Origin: Marinomonas sp. THO17
Lineage (GTDB): Bacteria; Pseudomonadota; Gammaproteobacteria; Pseudomonadales; Marinomonadaceae
Length of the DNA stretch: 64,000 nucleotides
Assembly: GCF_040436405.1 (NCBI RefSeq)
Contig: NZ_AP031575.1
Span: forward strand, 1,816,501-1,880,500
Reading direction: 5' to 3'
A program made the translations under genes and the position numbers. Shown one piece after another: positions 33,321 to 41,777 of the stretch; positions within the stretch are counted from its first letter, which is position 1, and every line of letters starts with the position of its first letter. The notes beneath the pieces were generated by a model. The model had not been told where the DNA came from and did no database searches. It saw nothing but the letters and a program-made list of their open reading frames with translations.

Positions 33321-33467
33321 CTACAAGGCTATCCCAGACACCATTCCAGCAAAGTCTAACACAGTTTGAACGGCATCCCAGAAGCTGTAGGCTGGCTCTG
33401 GTGTCTGTTCTGTTTCTTCTCTTTGTATCGGAGACACCACCTCGGGCGCATCTTCATTAACCGTCAC
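33321..33467 (-). pseudogene. Pre-toxin start fragment, 48 codons
   Basis: From GTG 33467 it reads the shared start (MTVNEDAPEVV..., PAYSFWDAVQTVLDFAGM) to VSGIAL and a stop, ending where other copies go on to GIFADVANA. Nothing toxin-like follows: to the left lies the COQ4-like gene and the ABC/VWA operon, so this may mark where cargo replaced or entered a cassette. 33169-33320 holds no gene I can support. Confidence 0.8.
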
Positions 33468-33632
33468 GGTGACGTTTTAATGTCAAAGAAAGGCTATTGA
33501 AAAATGTTCTGATGAAAAAAGAATCTTTAATAAAAGGCACGAACATGAGTCAAAACAACCAAAGTTGTTTTTCACGCAATGCCATCCTCCGCGAATTCAA
33601 ATGTTCAATTAAGTATTTCCCTTAAATCACGC
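33329..33632. repeat. Island repeat module, copy 5 (right edge of the island)
   Basis: Pre-toxin start (minus), leader and truncated symE start (plus), with the same tail as copy 3. It ends six bases before the gspO stop codon, so the island's right boundary lies at the 3' end of the type II secretion operon. The leader is closest to copy 2. Confidence 0.85.
33545..33625 (+). pseudogene. symE-like remnant, 26 codons
   Basis: Reads MSQNNQSCFSRNAILREF then an unrelated short tail and a stop, as in copy 3. It faces the gspO stop. Confidence 0.7.
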
Positions 33633-33638
33633 CTCTCT

Positions 33639-34454
33639 TCACCCAATAAATTGTCGCCAATAATAAAGCGTCATACTGGCTAATGCGATGAAAGGGCCAA
33701 ATGGCAGAGGGTTTTGCTTAGAGATTCCTTTTACAAAAACATAGAATATGGCGCTGATAGAAGCGATCAATACAATATTCGCCAGTTCGTAAATGCCTAG
33801 CCAAGCTCCGGTGACGGCCAGTAGTTTGACATCCCCCAGTCCTAACATTTCTGCTTTTCTGACCAGTAAGTAGACAAAGCGAATAAGATATAAAACGCTG
33901 TAGCCAATCATCATCCCTAGTATATGTGCCGTTAGGTCATTTCCATTGAGTAAAGCGAGAAGTAAGCCACACCCCAATATCAATACATTGCATTCATCTG
34001 GTATGAAAAAATGTTCAATATCAACGATGCTCACCACACATAAACTTGATACCAACATCATCAGGAGCAGCCATTCAAGAGGCGATTGCACCACCCAAAT
34101 TAATGGCAGCAAAGCAAGCGCATAGCCAATTTCGATCAGTGGGTATCGGTAAGAAATGGGAGCATGACAGAAACGGCAATGACCCTTGTTAAGACAAAAA
34201 CTCACAAGGGGTATGAGATCTCTTATTGCTAGCGTGTTTTGACAAGAAGGACAGAACGATCTTCCTTTAACAAAATCAGATGGCTGTATAAGTCTTGAAT
34301 CGCTGGCGTCTTTAATACCGAGTAGTTGCCGAGCCTCCTGTTCCCATTCCGCCACTTTTCCCCTTGGATAACGCCAAGTAAAACAGGCTAATGCGCTACC
34401 AAGACAGAGTAATGTGACAAGATAGAGGAGAAGAATCGTCGGGGTTATTTCCAT
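33639..34454 (-). CDS. gspO: Type II secretion prepilin peptidase
   Basis: 271 residues with about seven membrane segments. The two aspartates of the active site are in SIVDIEHFFIPDE and in MLGLGDVKLLAVTG, and the cytoplasmic zinc-binding loop has FCPSC and CRFC. It cleaves and N-methylates the leader of the pseudopilins GspG, H, I, J and K, and could also serve type IV pili. It is the last gene of the gsp operon, six bases after gspM. Confidence 0.95.
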   Translation of the reverse strand: MEITPTILLLYLVTLLCLGSALACFTWRYPRGKVAEWEQEARQLLGIKDASDSRLIQPSDFVKGRSFCPSCQNTLAIRDLIPLVSFCLNKGHCRFCHAPISYRYPLIEIGYALALLPLIWVVQSPLEWLLLMMLVSSLCVVSIVDIEHFFIPDECNVLILGCGLLLALLNGNDLTAHILGMMIGYSVLYLIRFVYLLVRKAEMLGLGDVKLLAVTGAWLGIYELANIVLIASISAIFYVFVKGISKQNPLPFGPFIALASMTLYYWRQFIG

Positions 34455-34460
34455 ACTCTA

Positions 34461-34976
34461 CTAATCCAAGACAAGGTTAATGTTGACTATGCCCGGCGAT
34501 ACCGACTGTATTTGCGCATTATCGATTCGAACGTCAGCTTTATTAAGCTCGGTAAACCAAGCAGCGACTTTTTCATAAGGAATGTTTGAAAAACTAAGGC
34601 GCAGTTGGTTTTGGCCTTCGCGACTGATCACTTCGGGGGTCAATCCAATACGCCGTAATGTAGTGGTAACACTATTTCGTAATTCTAGTGAGTTTCTCGC
34701 TTGAAGACTATCTTGTTGATGTTGCGGCTGCGCCACTAAATGCGCATTGTTATAAAGTTTTAGATACAAATTTTCAGCGGCTTCGGCGCGCTTTTTTTCA
34801 TGTTGATAGTAGTCGTATACAGGTATGAGTGTTTGATTGCTAACCAGATAACCGCTCAAGAGCAGTAAAGACACTACAATTAGGCGCTTCTCTCTAATGG
34901 TTCGATTTATAAAGGCATTATAGATAAGTTTTAGCAGTGCGCTGTTATAATATTGCTCAATCCACCAATTTCTCAT
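34461..34976 (-). CDS. gspM: Type II secretion inner-membrane protein GspM
   Basis: 171 residues with one membrane helix (LIVVSLLLLSGYLVSNQTLI) near residue 40 and a periplasmic ferredoxin-like domain (LRLSFSNIPYEKVAAWFTEL). GspM partners GspL in the inner-membrane platform. Low sequence conservation is normal for this family; the gene order L-M-O makes the assignment firm. It overlaps gspL by four bases. Confidence 0.85.
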   Translation of the reverse strand: MRNWWIEQYYNSALLKLIYNAFINRTIREKRLIVVSLLLLSGYLVSNQTLIPVYDYYQHEKKRAEAAENLYLKLYNNAHLVAQPQHQQDSLQARNSLELRNSVTTTLRRIGLTPEVISREGQNQLRLSFSNIPYEKVAAWFTELNKADVRIDNAQIQSVSPGIVNINLVLD

Positions 34977-36139
34977 TGTGCCATTCCTTGAATTCTAAAT
35001 GAGGCAATATACGCCTGATTGTTTTTCATAACCTGATCTAGGTATACATCCAACTTTTGATCTTCTAGATGGTGACTTAGGGCTTCTAATGTTTCTTGAG
35101 AATCGGCTTTCCATTCTAAATAAATAATACCGTTTCTGTAAGCGAGCAGTTGTAATGAATGAGGTGACGAAACCTGGCGCTGTGCTTCGTCGATCAAATG
35201 CAGAGCTTTATATAATGTTAAGTCTTTCTTTATTGATGAATTTGCATTCAATTGGCTTCGAATTCGCCCTTCGATTTGTCGCTTTAAGTTAATGATTTTG
35301 CCTTCGTCGGGAGCAAGGGACAGGAAGTTAGCGGATGTCTTATCTTCAATGTGATTTGCTATCTCGCGGAATTGAATGGCTTGATAATAGAACCAACCGC
35401 AAGATAACAATAAAACCAATATGAAAACACCACACAGTGTTTTCCAAAAAGGCATGGTGATAAGACGATTATTTTTATCGGCAAAACGGCCCTGTAGCAA
35501 GTTCAATGGAAGTGAATTTTGTAAAGCCAAATATTCAGAAGGTTCCATCTGATCATCCAGTGAATTATGAGGCTCCTCGGTAGATTGATTTACTCTTGGT
35601 AAAGCAAAAATCTGTCCATCAGAATAACGATAGGATTCCCCCATAAAACGCACATCATAGTCAGCATTAATTGCCTGTTTTTCACACAACACGGCTTGTG
35701 GGAGAGTTAAAATACGACGTTCAATAGCAATAAAACTCAACATTTCAAGCCATTTTTCTATATGCGACTTACTGATTGCAGCAACAAGCAGTTGATCTTT
35801 TCCAAGCATTTTATGGGCAAAATGTAGGTCTTCCAATGGCTGTGCTAAGTAGCTCTCCATTAACGCCGGTATAATTTCATTTTTGTATTTTACTTGGCCT
35901 TTTTTGAGCTCCAATATTCGCACATGTGCTCGGATTGAAGGCGCTAACACCATTGCTTGAATACTACTAGATGCCGTTTCAGACAATTTATGAGACGCAA
36001 TAAAAGCATTTAACGCTGTGATCGGAAGGCTTTTTTCAACAGCCAAGAGTTGAGCATTTTTATCATATAGCCAAACCGTTACATGCCATTCTGACTCTTC
36101 TAATGTCGGTTCGATTAATTGCACTATCAGCTGATTCAA
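34973..36139 (-). CDS. gspL: Type II secretion protein GspL
   Basis: 388 residues: an actin-like cytoplasmic domain (residues 1-230), one membrane helix (TLCGVFILVLLLSCGWFYY) and a periplasmic domain. GspL recruits the ATPase GspE to the membrane. Order and topology, more than primary sequence, identify it. Confidence 0.88.
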   Translation of the reverse strand: MNQLIVQLIEPTLEESEWHVTVWLYDKNAQLLAVEKSLPITALNAFIASHKLSETASSSIQAMVLAPSIRAHVRILELKKGQVKYKNEIIPALMESYLAQPLEDLHFAHKMLGKDQLLVAAISKSHIEKWLEMLSFIAIERRILTLPQAVLCEKQAINADYDVRFMGESYRYSDGQIFALPRVNQSTEEPHNSLDDQMEPSEYLALQNSLPLNLLQGRFADKNNRLITMPFWKTLCGVFILVLLLSCGWFYYQAIQFREIANHIEDKTSANFLSLAPDEGKIINLKRQIEGRIRSQLNANSSIKKDLTLYKALHLIDEAQRQVSSPHSLQLLAYRNGIIYLEWKADSQETLEALSHHLEDQKLDVYLDQVMKNNQAYIASFRIQGMAQ

Positions 36140-36165
36140 AAGACGGCCAACCTTATAAAAAGTGT

Positions 36166-37092
36166 CTAATTTAAAGATTTTATAGGAGCAAAAGAGCGAT
36201 AGTAAGAGATCATTTGATCTCCCTTTCTTTTTTGCAATTTAGAATACAACCAATACGGCCTATTCTGGTAATTAAGCTTAACTAACACGGAGAAAAACTG
36301 ACTATCAGTACGCCATCCAGAAGCCGATAAATTTGCCGCTTTAATACTGTCGTCAGAAAACAGAATAGAGAGATCGGTAACAGGCTCAGTGTGTATGAGG
36401 GTTAAAAGTTGATTTATATGTTCATCACTGACATTGGCATAATAGGATTTTATAACCAGGTCAGGAGCACGGTTGATATTAAGAGTAGACACATCGGAAG
36501 GAAGCGCACAAATATAGGGTAAAAGGGCCTGTCCTTGGTTTGGGGGAATGGCAATAAGACGCCACTCTTCTATCGATGGCAATGGTGTATCAGCGGTTCT
36601 GTAAGGAGTCACTCGATTTAAATAATAATCGTCTTCTTTACCATTATTGGAAGACAAAACTTGGTTATCATCAAGCCAGTCCGTTAATACATCTATCCAG
36701 TCTTGATTGATCCCAAGCTCAGTAGATAAATGCTCAAAACGAAGTCGAGTAACCTCTCTGTAAGCAGCATTATGAAGTAAATTCACATTAAAGCAGCTAT
36801 TTTGGTCAAATATTCTAATGTCTATTTCACCCCGATCTGTTTCCAGCCTTTGCTGGATAAGCAGGTTATTTTTTGCTTTCATTTCTTGTTGACCCACTTC
36901 CTTATGCAACCAAGCTTGCGCCCAGGCCTCCCCACCCAGCAATTCTTGGTGAATTTGACTCATTGACTGTAATTGCTGAGAGAAAACAACATCTTTATGA
37001 ACACCAGACAAGATGTTTGTTGCTATGCCACTTATTATGGCCAAAATCATTAACGCCAATAATAAAACAGAACCGGATTGACGAGAGATCAT
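36166..37092 (-). CDS. gspK: Type II secretion minor pseudopilin GspK
   Basis: 308 residues with a short leader and the pseudopilin helix SGSVLLLALMILAIISGIA, lacking the usual Glu5, as in other GspK proteins. The large C-terminal domain has NVNLLHNAAYREV and DWLDDNQVLSSN, typical of GspK. It caps the pseudopilus tip with GspI and GspJ. It overlaps gspJ by four bases. Confidence 0.92.
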   Translation of the reverse strand: MISRQSGSVLLLALMILAIISGIATNILSGVHKDVVFSQQLQSMSQIHQELLGGEAWAQAWLHKEVGQQEMKAKNNLLIQQRLETDRGEIDIRIFDQNSCFNVNLLHNAAYREVTRLRFEHLSTELGINQDWIDVLTDWLDDNQVLSSNNGKEDDYYLNRVTPYRTADTPLPSIEEWRLIAIPPNQGQALLPYICALPSDVSTLNINRAPDLVIKSYYANVSDEHINQLLTLIHTEPVTDLSILFSDDSIKAANLSASGWRTDSQFFSVLVKLNYQNRPYWLYSKLQKRKGDQMISYYRSFAPIKSLN

Positions 37093-37703
37093 GGCGCCTC
37101 CTCATTACCTAAATAGGATGGTATGACAAATATCCGACTTATTTCAGGTAAATTATCAAACGCTAAGGTTAGTCTGATGGCTAATGGTAAGGCTTTTTCT
37201 TCTTGACCATTGGTATATCTTGGCCAAGTATCCACCCACTCCTGTTCGTTGGTCAGCACCTCCACCTTGAAAGACTGAACCGACGAAAAATTTTGCACTA
37301 ATCTTTGACTGCCCGGCGGTCTATCCAGCTCTTGCCAAAAAGATCGTTTGAGTGAATTTTCAGTTTGTCGATACTCTACTCTCAAATAGGGAGGTCGCTC
37401 CGTATCCATAGGATCGAGCCACCCTGCGCGAGTGAAAGACAATTGATTGCTGTCTAGCGTTAACGCTGGTTCATCTTGGCCATATTCATTTTTAATAGGA
37501 CGATCAATAAGTTGCTGTAGATCCGCTTGCAGTTTCCACCATGTTCTTGCCACTGTATTAAATTGCTCTGAGTCCTGATCCAGTTTGTTCTGCATCTGTA
37601 GACCCGTTGCTACCAACTGAAATGATACGACGCCAATACCTGCCATAATAGACATCACAATCAGTAACTCAATTAATGTAAAACCGCCTTGTGTGGCTTT
37701 CAT
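37089..37703 (-). CDS. gspJ: Type II secretion minor pseudopilin GspJ
   Basis: 204 residues with the prepilin site G-FTLIELLIVMSIMAG near the start. The body (VARTWWKLQADLQQLIDRPI, RPPYLRVEYRQTENSLKRSF) is characteristic of GspJ. Tip pseudopilin with I and K. It overlaps its neighbours by four bases on both sides, suggesting tight translational coupling. Confidence 0.93.
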   Translation of the reverse strand: MKATQGGFTLIELLIVMSIMAGIGVVSFQLVATGLQMQNKLDQDSEQFNTVARTWWKLQADLQQLIDRPIKNEYGQDEPALTLDSNQLSFTRAGWLDPMDTERPPYLRVEYRQTENSLKRSFWQELDRPPGSQRLVQNFSSVQSFKVEVLTNEQEWVDTWPRYTNGQEEKALPLAIRLTLAFDNLPEISRIFVIPSYLGNEEAP

Positions 37704-38104
37704 TGAGATACCTGCAATAACTGATAAGTCGGCACATAAGCATCGAGCGAATAGATTACCTGATTAGGAAACTCAGCTGGTGAGACCTGTATCTCCAGCC
37801 TAGAAAGAGAGTCGGTATTTTTTTCTATATTGACACGAGACACCCATGCTATGCCCCCTTGCTCAGTCATTTTATTTGCGAATGAGATAGTCCATTGATG
37901 ATCCAATGCTAAGCGTATTTCATTGATACGATTCTCCGCCACCCAAAGAGCGATGCTTCGCTTTGAAAAGTGTTGCGCATTAAGCCGCGTTGTCGCACTA
38001 ATATTCATTAGCACGACACTCACTGCTGCAATAATGGCTAATGCAATCAAGACTTCAATGAGAGAAAAACCCTTTTGCTGCAGGCTATTGAATCTGGAGA
38101 TCAT
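37700..38104 (-). CDS. gspI: Type II secretion minor pseudopilin GspI
   Basis: About 134 residues from ATG 38104 (MISRFNSLQQKGFSLIEVL); longer starts at 38113 and 38140 lie further inside gspH. The prepilin motif is G-FSLIEVLIALAII. The body segment VAENRINEIRLALD is typical of GspI, which nucleates the pseudopilus tip. It overlaps the end of gspH by 20 bases. Confidence 0.92.
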   Translation of the reverse strand: MISRFNSLQQKGFSLIEVLIALAIIAAVSVVLMNISATTRLNAQHFSKRSIALWVAENRINEIRLALDHQWTISFANKMTEQGGIAWVSRVNIEKNTDSLSRLEIQVSPAEFPNQVIYSLDAYVPTYQLLQVSQ

Positions 38105-38600
38105 TGATGCCATCCCCTTGCAGAGTAAGTGTTTCCTCATTACTTGTCATGGTAATATCAAAGCCTAAATATCGACCATTGGACAAAAAAACGAATAATG
38201 CAGATCGCGTAAAGGCAAGACTTTTTAATACCTTTTGCTGCTCCAATGCATTGGTCTTTATGTCCGTAATGGTCTCTGGCTGTTGAGCATACAGAGTATC
38301 AATCTGAACCCAGCCTTTTTCTTGTTTTGCCCAGAGTAACCATTGTCCCTCTTGGTCTTTCGAAACAATCAAGGGCTCGCCAGTAAAGATGCTTTGATCC
38401 GCTATTTCTTGTAATTGAGACCGCAAGGTATTTGCTTGTTTATATAAAGATTTAGAAAAAGCATTCACCGTGATCTTAGGAGTGACAACAGCAATCAGTA
38501 ACGCAAAGATAGCAAGTACAATCATCAGTTCTAACAAAGAAAAGCCTGTTAGTTTTTTATTTATTGTCCTAAAAGGGAGCGCGTTACTGTTTAGCATCAC
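38085..38600 (-). CDS. gspH: Type II secretion minor pseudopilin GspH
   Basis: 171 residues with the prepilin motif G-FSLLELMIVLAIFALL and a strand-rich C-terminal domain. GspH joins the tip complex to the GspG shaft. The leader peptide is rather long (about 20 residues before the cleavage Gly). Confidence 0.92.
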   Translation of the reverse strand: MMLNSNALPFRTINKKLTGFSLLELMIVLAIFALLIAVVTPKITVNAFSKSLYKQANTLRSQLQEIADQSIFTGEPLIVSKDQEGQWLLWAKQEKGWVQIDTLYAQQPETITDIKTNALEQQKVLKSLAFTRSALFVFLSNGRYLGFDITMTSNEETLTLQGDGINDLQIQ

Positions 38601-38611
38601 GACAAGGCACG

Positions 38612-39067
38612 CTATAAATCATTTTGCGAAAGGTCAGCGTCGTCACCTGAGCCACCTTCCACACCATCCGCGCCCAATGACATAAGATCATAGTCACTCG
38701 TTGCGCCAGGGCTAACATAGAGGAACGCCTTGCCCCAAGCATCTAGAGGGAATTTCGGTAAATAACCACCTTCTTTCCAGTTCTTGGCTTCTGGATACCC
38801 TGAAGGTTTAGAGATTAATGCCTCTAACCCTTGCGCCGTTGATGGGTAGCTATTGTTATCTAACTTATAGACATCCAATGCCGTAACAATGTGACGCATT
38901 TGCACTTTGGTCACCGTGATTTTGGCATCGTCGGAACGGCTCAGTAAATTGGGTGCAATAAAGCCAATGAGTGACGCTAAGATCACCAACACAATCAACA
39001 TTTCTAGTAAAGTGAAACCTGATTGCTTATGTTTTAAATTATGCAGGCGTAAAATTGGGTAATTCAT
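38612..39067 (-). CDS. gspG: Type II secretion major pseudopilin GspG
   Basis: 151 residues, motif G-FTLLEMLIVLVILASL, then VKTQ-like MRHIVTALDVYKLDNNSYPS and the hallmark GLEALISKPSGYPEAKNWKE with a calcium-site loop near the end (LGADGVEGGSGDDAD). It forms the pseudopilus shaft that pushes substrates through the secretin. Eleven bases separate it from gspH. Confidence 0.97.
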   Translation of the reverse strand: MNYPILRLHNLKHKQSGFTLLEMLIVLVILASLIGFIAPNLLSRSDDAKITVTKVQMRHIVTALDVYKLDNNSYPSTAQGLEALISKPSGYPEAKNWKEGGYLPKFPLDAWGKAFLYVSPGATSDYDLMSLGADGVEGGSGDDADLSQNDL

Positions 39068-39079
39068 CTCGTTTCCTTG

Positions 39080-40282
39080 TTAGAGAAGTAATTGATTAAG
39101 GTCCATAATGGGCAACAAAATAGCAGCCACAATCAACATCACTATGGCACCCATCATGAGCAACATAGCAGGTTCAAATAAGCCAACTAAAGTACTGATC
39201 CAGCCGTTTGTATCTTCCTCTTGTTGATAAGCGGCTTTGGATAACATGAGATCAAGCTGGCCACTTTGTTCACCATTTATGATCAACTGTAACATCATGG
39301 GCGGTAATAGTTCCGTTGCCTCTAAAGCTTTCCATAATGCCGTCCCTTCCTTAACCTGACGACACGCCTCAGCAAGTTTTTTTTGCAGTACTTTGTTGGC
39401 AAGGACTTGAGCAGCAATTCTCATGGCGTCCACTAGTGGCACTGCACTTTTGCTGAGCATGGCCAGTGTGCTGATGTAACGAGTAATTTGTATCGTCTTA
39501 ATGGCTTCTTTTACAAAAGGGATCAATAACATGATTTGATCTCGTTTTACTTGTAAAGCGTCTTTTCTCATCAGCCATTTGTATAACACGCCAGTTAATA
39601 GAAAAAAGGCTAATAGGCCAAGCCCATGTTGCTTTAGGGCGTCACTCAGATTCAGCATAAATACAGTCACACCAGGAAGTGCCGTATTTTGCTTTTGAAA
39701 GGTTTCAACAATGTTTGGCATTACTGAGGTCAGTAGAAAACTGACAATAGCAATAGCCACTATGGTTAAGATGGCCGGATAGAGCATGGCCATTTTCAGC
39801 TTTTGTTCATTGCTTTTAGCACGTTCACTGAAATTGGCCAGTTCCACTAAAACATCAGCAAGATGACCTGATTCTTCACCCGCCTGAATACTGGCACAAT
39901 ACAAGTTAGAAAAAGCATTGGGGTAATCTTGCAGCGCCCTCGCAAAAGAATGGCCTTCTAGGACTTTAGAACGGACAGATAATAAAATGCTTACTATCTT
40001 ACGTTTTTTGGTTTGTTTGGCGACGCCAGAAAGGGCTTCTTCTATTGGAAATCCTGCACTGATAAGAGTTGCCAGCTGTCTGGTTATTAACGCTCTTTCT
40101 TTTACTGACATTTTTGGCGAAAACAACTGAGCACTTTGCGTGTGTTTACTTTCTTTGCTGGTCAGTAAAATAAGTCCTTTTTCACTGAGTCTTTTTCTCA
40201 GGTGTCGTTCATTCTCCGCTTCCAAAACCCCTTTTTGCTTTTTACCTGATCCATCCAGTGCTTGATAGTCATAAGCTGCCAT
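39080..40282 (-). CDS. gspF: Type II secretion inner-membrane platform protein GspF
   Basis: From ATG 40282 (MAAYDYQALDGSGKKQKG), one base after the gspE stop; a longer reading overlaps gspE and is not used. About 400 residues with two homologous cytoplasmic domains and three membrane helices (for example TIVAIAIVSFLLTSVMPNIV). GEESGHLADVL and GEQSGQLDLML are the repeated family motifs. It is the polytopic core of the assembly platform. Confidence 0.96.
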   Translation of the reverse strand: MAAYDYQALDGSGKKQKGVLEAENERHLRKRLSEKGLILLTSKESKHTQSAQLFSPKMSVKERALITRQLATLISAGFPIEEALSGVAKQTKKRKIVSILLSVRSKVLEGHSFARALQDYPNAFSNLYCASIQAGEESGHLADVLVELANFSERAKSNEQKLKMAMLYPAILTIVAIAIVSFLLTSVMPNIVETFQKQNTALPGVTVFMLNLSDALKQHGLGLLAFFLLTGVLYKWLMRKDALQVKRDQIMLLIPFVKEAIKTIQITRYISTLAMLSKSAVPLVDAMRIAAQVLANKVLQKKLAEACRQVKEGTALWKALEATELLPPMMLQLIINGEQSGQLDLMLSKAAYQQEEDTNGWISTLVGLFEPAMLLMMGAIVMLIVAAILLPIMDLNQLLL

Positions 40283-40283
40283 G

Positions 40284-41765
40284 TCACACCTCATCCTGTG
40301 AATTTTGTGCCACTCGCAGTACTTCTTCAACAGAGGTTGCACCCTCAGAGGCTTTCTGTAGTCCGCTTATGAGAAGACTTGGGTGTTTTGTTCTAGCATG
40401 GGATTCAATGTCCATTTCACTGGCTTTTTGATGGATCAAGCGCTTCAACACGCTATCCATTTCAATAATTTCATAAACACCAAAGCGTCCTTTATAGCCC
40501 TGATGAAAACACTTTTCACAGCCATTGGCCTGATACACAGTGACGGCTTGATCTAAAGCAACACCCATTAAGCGTTTAATTTGATCAGATGCTTGAATAG
40601 GCGTTTTACAGTGATCACATAATTTTCTGACTAAGCGTTGAGCAATAACGCCTTCTAAAGAAGAGGCAAGTAAAAAGGGTTCAATGCCCATATCCACCAG
40701 TCGAGTAATGGCACCTGCCGCACTGTTTGTGTGTAACGTTGACAACACCAAATGGCCTGTAAGCGAGGATTGAATGGCAATATCTGCAGTTTCTTGATCA
40801 CGAATTTCACCAATCATGACCACATCTGGGTCTTGCCGAAGAATGGCTCGTAACCCCCTTGCGAAGGTTACCTTAGCTTTTGTGTTGACTTGCGTCTGAC
40901 CAATACCGTGAATGTGATATTCAACCGGATCTTCAATTGTCATGATATTCCGTAGGCCATTATTTAACTGGTTAAGAACAGCATAAAGGCTGGTGGTTTT
41001 TCCCGAGCCAGTCGGCCCGGTAACTAGCAAAATACCTTTTGGTTTGCGAATAAGACTTTCAATGACTGAAAGTTCATTATGGGGAATACCTAAACTGGTT
41101 AAGTTAAGTAAGTTGTGCTCTTTACGCAGTAAACGTAACACCACTCGCTCCCCTTGAGTGGATGGAATGGTAGAGACACGCACATCAATATCTTGTCCCG
41201 ACAACCGTAACTCAAGACGACCATCCTGTGGCAGGCGTTTTTCCGCAATGTCTAGCTTCGCCATGACCTTAATTCGAGAGATCAACATGGGTGCCAAAGC
41301 GCGAGTGGGTTTGATAATTTCTTTTAGTACCCCATCGATCCGAAAGCGAACCCGCATACTCGTTTCAAATGTTTCAATATGCACGTCGGAGGCATTCTCT
41401 TTAATCGCTTCACTGAGAATAGCGTTCACTAGACGAATAACTGGAGCACTATCTTCGTTAGCTAGTAGGTCTTCACTTTGCGCAAGAGAGTCTGCTGCTT
41501 CACTCAAGTCGATGCTGTCGTCTATGCCTTGCGTTAATGTATGACTGCCCTCTTGTTGATAGAAGAGAATCGTTTGCTGCTCAAAATCTTGGTCTGAGAG
41601 CGGTTCTATTTCTGGATAGCTGGGACACACTCGTATGGCTTCTGAGAGGGCGTTTAAAGAGGCAGTCTCTTTATGAACCAGGCACCACTTTGACCCTCCT
41701 TCGGACAAACTTTGTTCAATGAGCAGAACGCCATATTGTTCTACGAAAGCAAATGGAAGCTTCAT
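40284..41765 (-). CDS. gspE: Type II secretion ATPase GspE
   Basis: 493 residues. Walker A GPTGSGKTTSLYAVL is near residue 250, with the Asp box (TIEDPVEYHI), Walker B (VMIGEIRDQETAD) and His box (TGHLVLSTLHTN). A tetracysteine zinc site is present (CDHC and CEKC), as in typical GspE. It powers pseudopilus assembly from the cytoplasm through GspL and GspF. Confidence 0.97.
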   Translation of the reverse strand: MKLPFAFVEQYGVLLIEQSLSEGGSKWCLVHKETASLNALSEAIRVCPSYPEIEPLSDQDFEQQTILFYQQEGSHTLTQGIDDSIDLSEAADSLAQSEDLLANEDSAPVIRLVNAILSEAIKENASDVHIETFETSMRVRFRIDGVLKEIIKPTRALAPMLISRIKVMAKLDIAEKRLPQDGRLELRLSGQDIDVRVSTIPSTQGERVVLRLLRKEHNLLNLTSLGIPHNELSVIESLIRKPKGILLVTGPTGSGKTTSLYAVLNQLNNGLRNIMTIEDPVEYHIHGIGQTQVNTKAKVTFARGLRAILRQDPDVVMIGEIRDQETADIAIQSSLTGHLVLSTLHTNSAAGAITRLVDMGIEPFLLASSLEGVIAQRLVRKLCDHCKTPIQASDQIKRLMGVALDQAVTVYQANGCEKCFHQGYKGRFGVYEIIEMDSVLKRLIHQKASEMDIESHARTKHPSLLISGLQKASEGATSVEEVLRVAQNSQDEV

Positions 41766-41777
41766 CTAAAGTCACCA

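Noticed and set aside
14065-33632. Possible CRISPR array or insertion-sequence family from the five repeats
   Set aside because: The repeats are hundreds of bases long, irregularly spaced, contain coding sequence and have no transposase or terminal inverted repeats.
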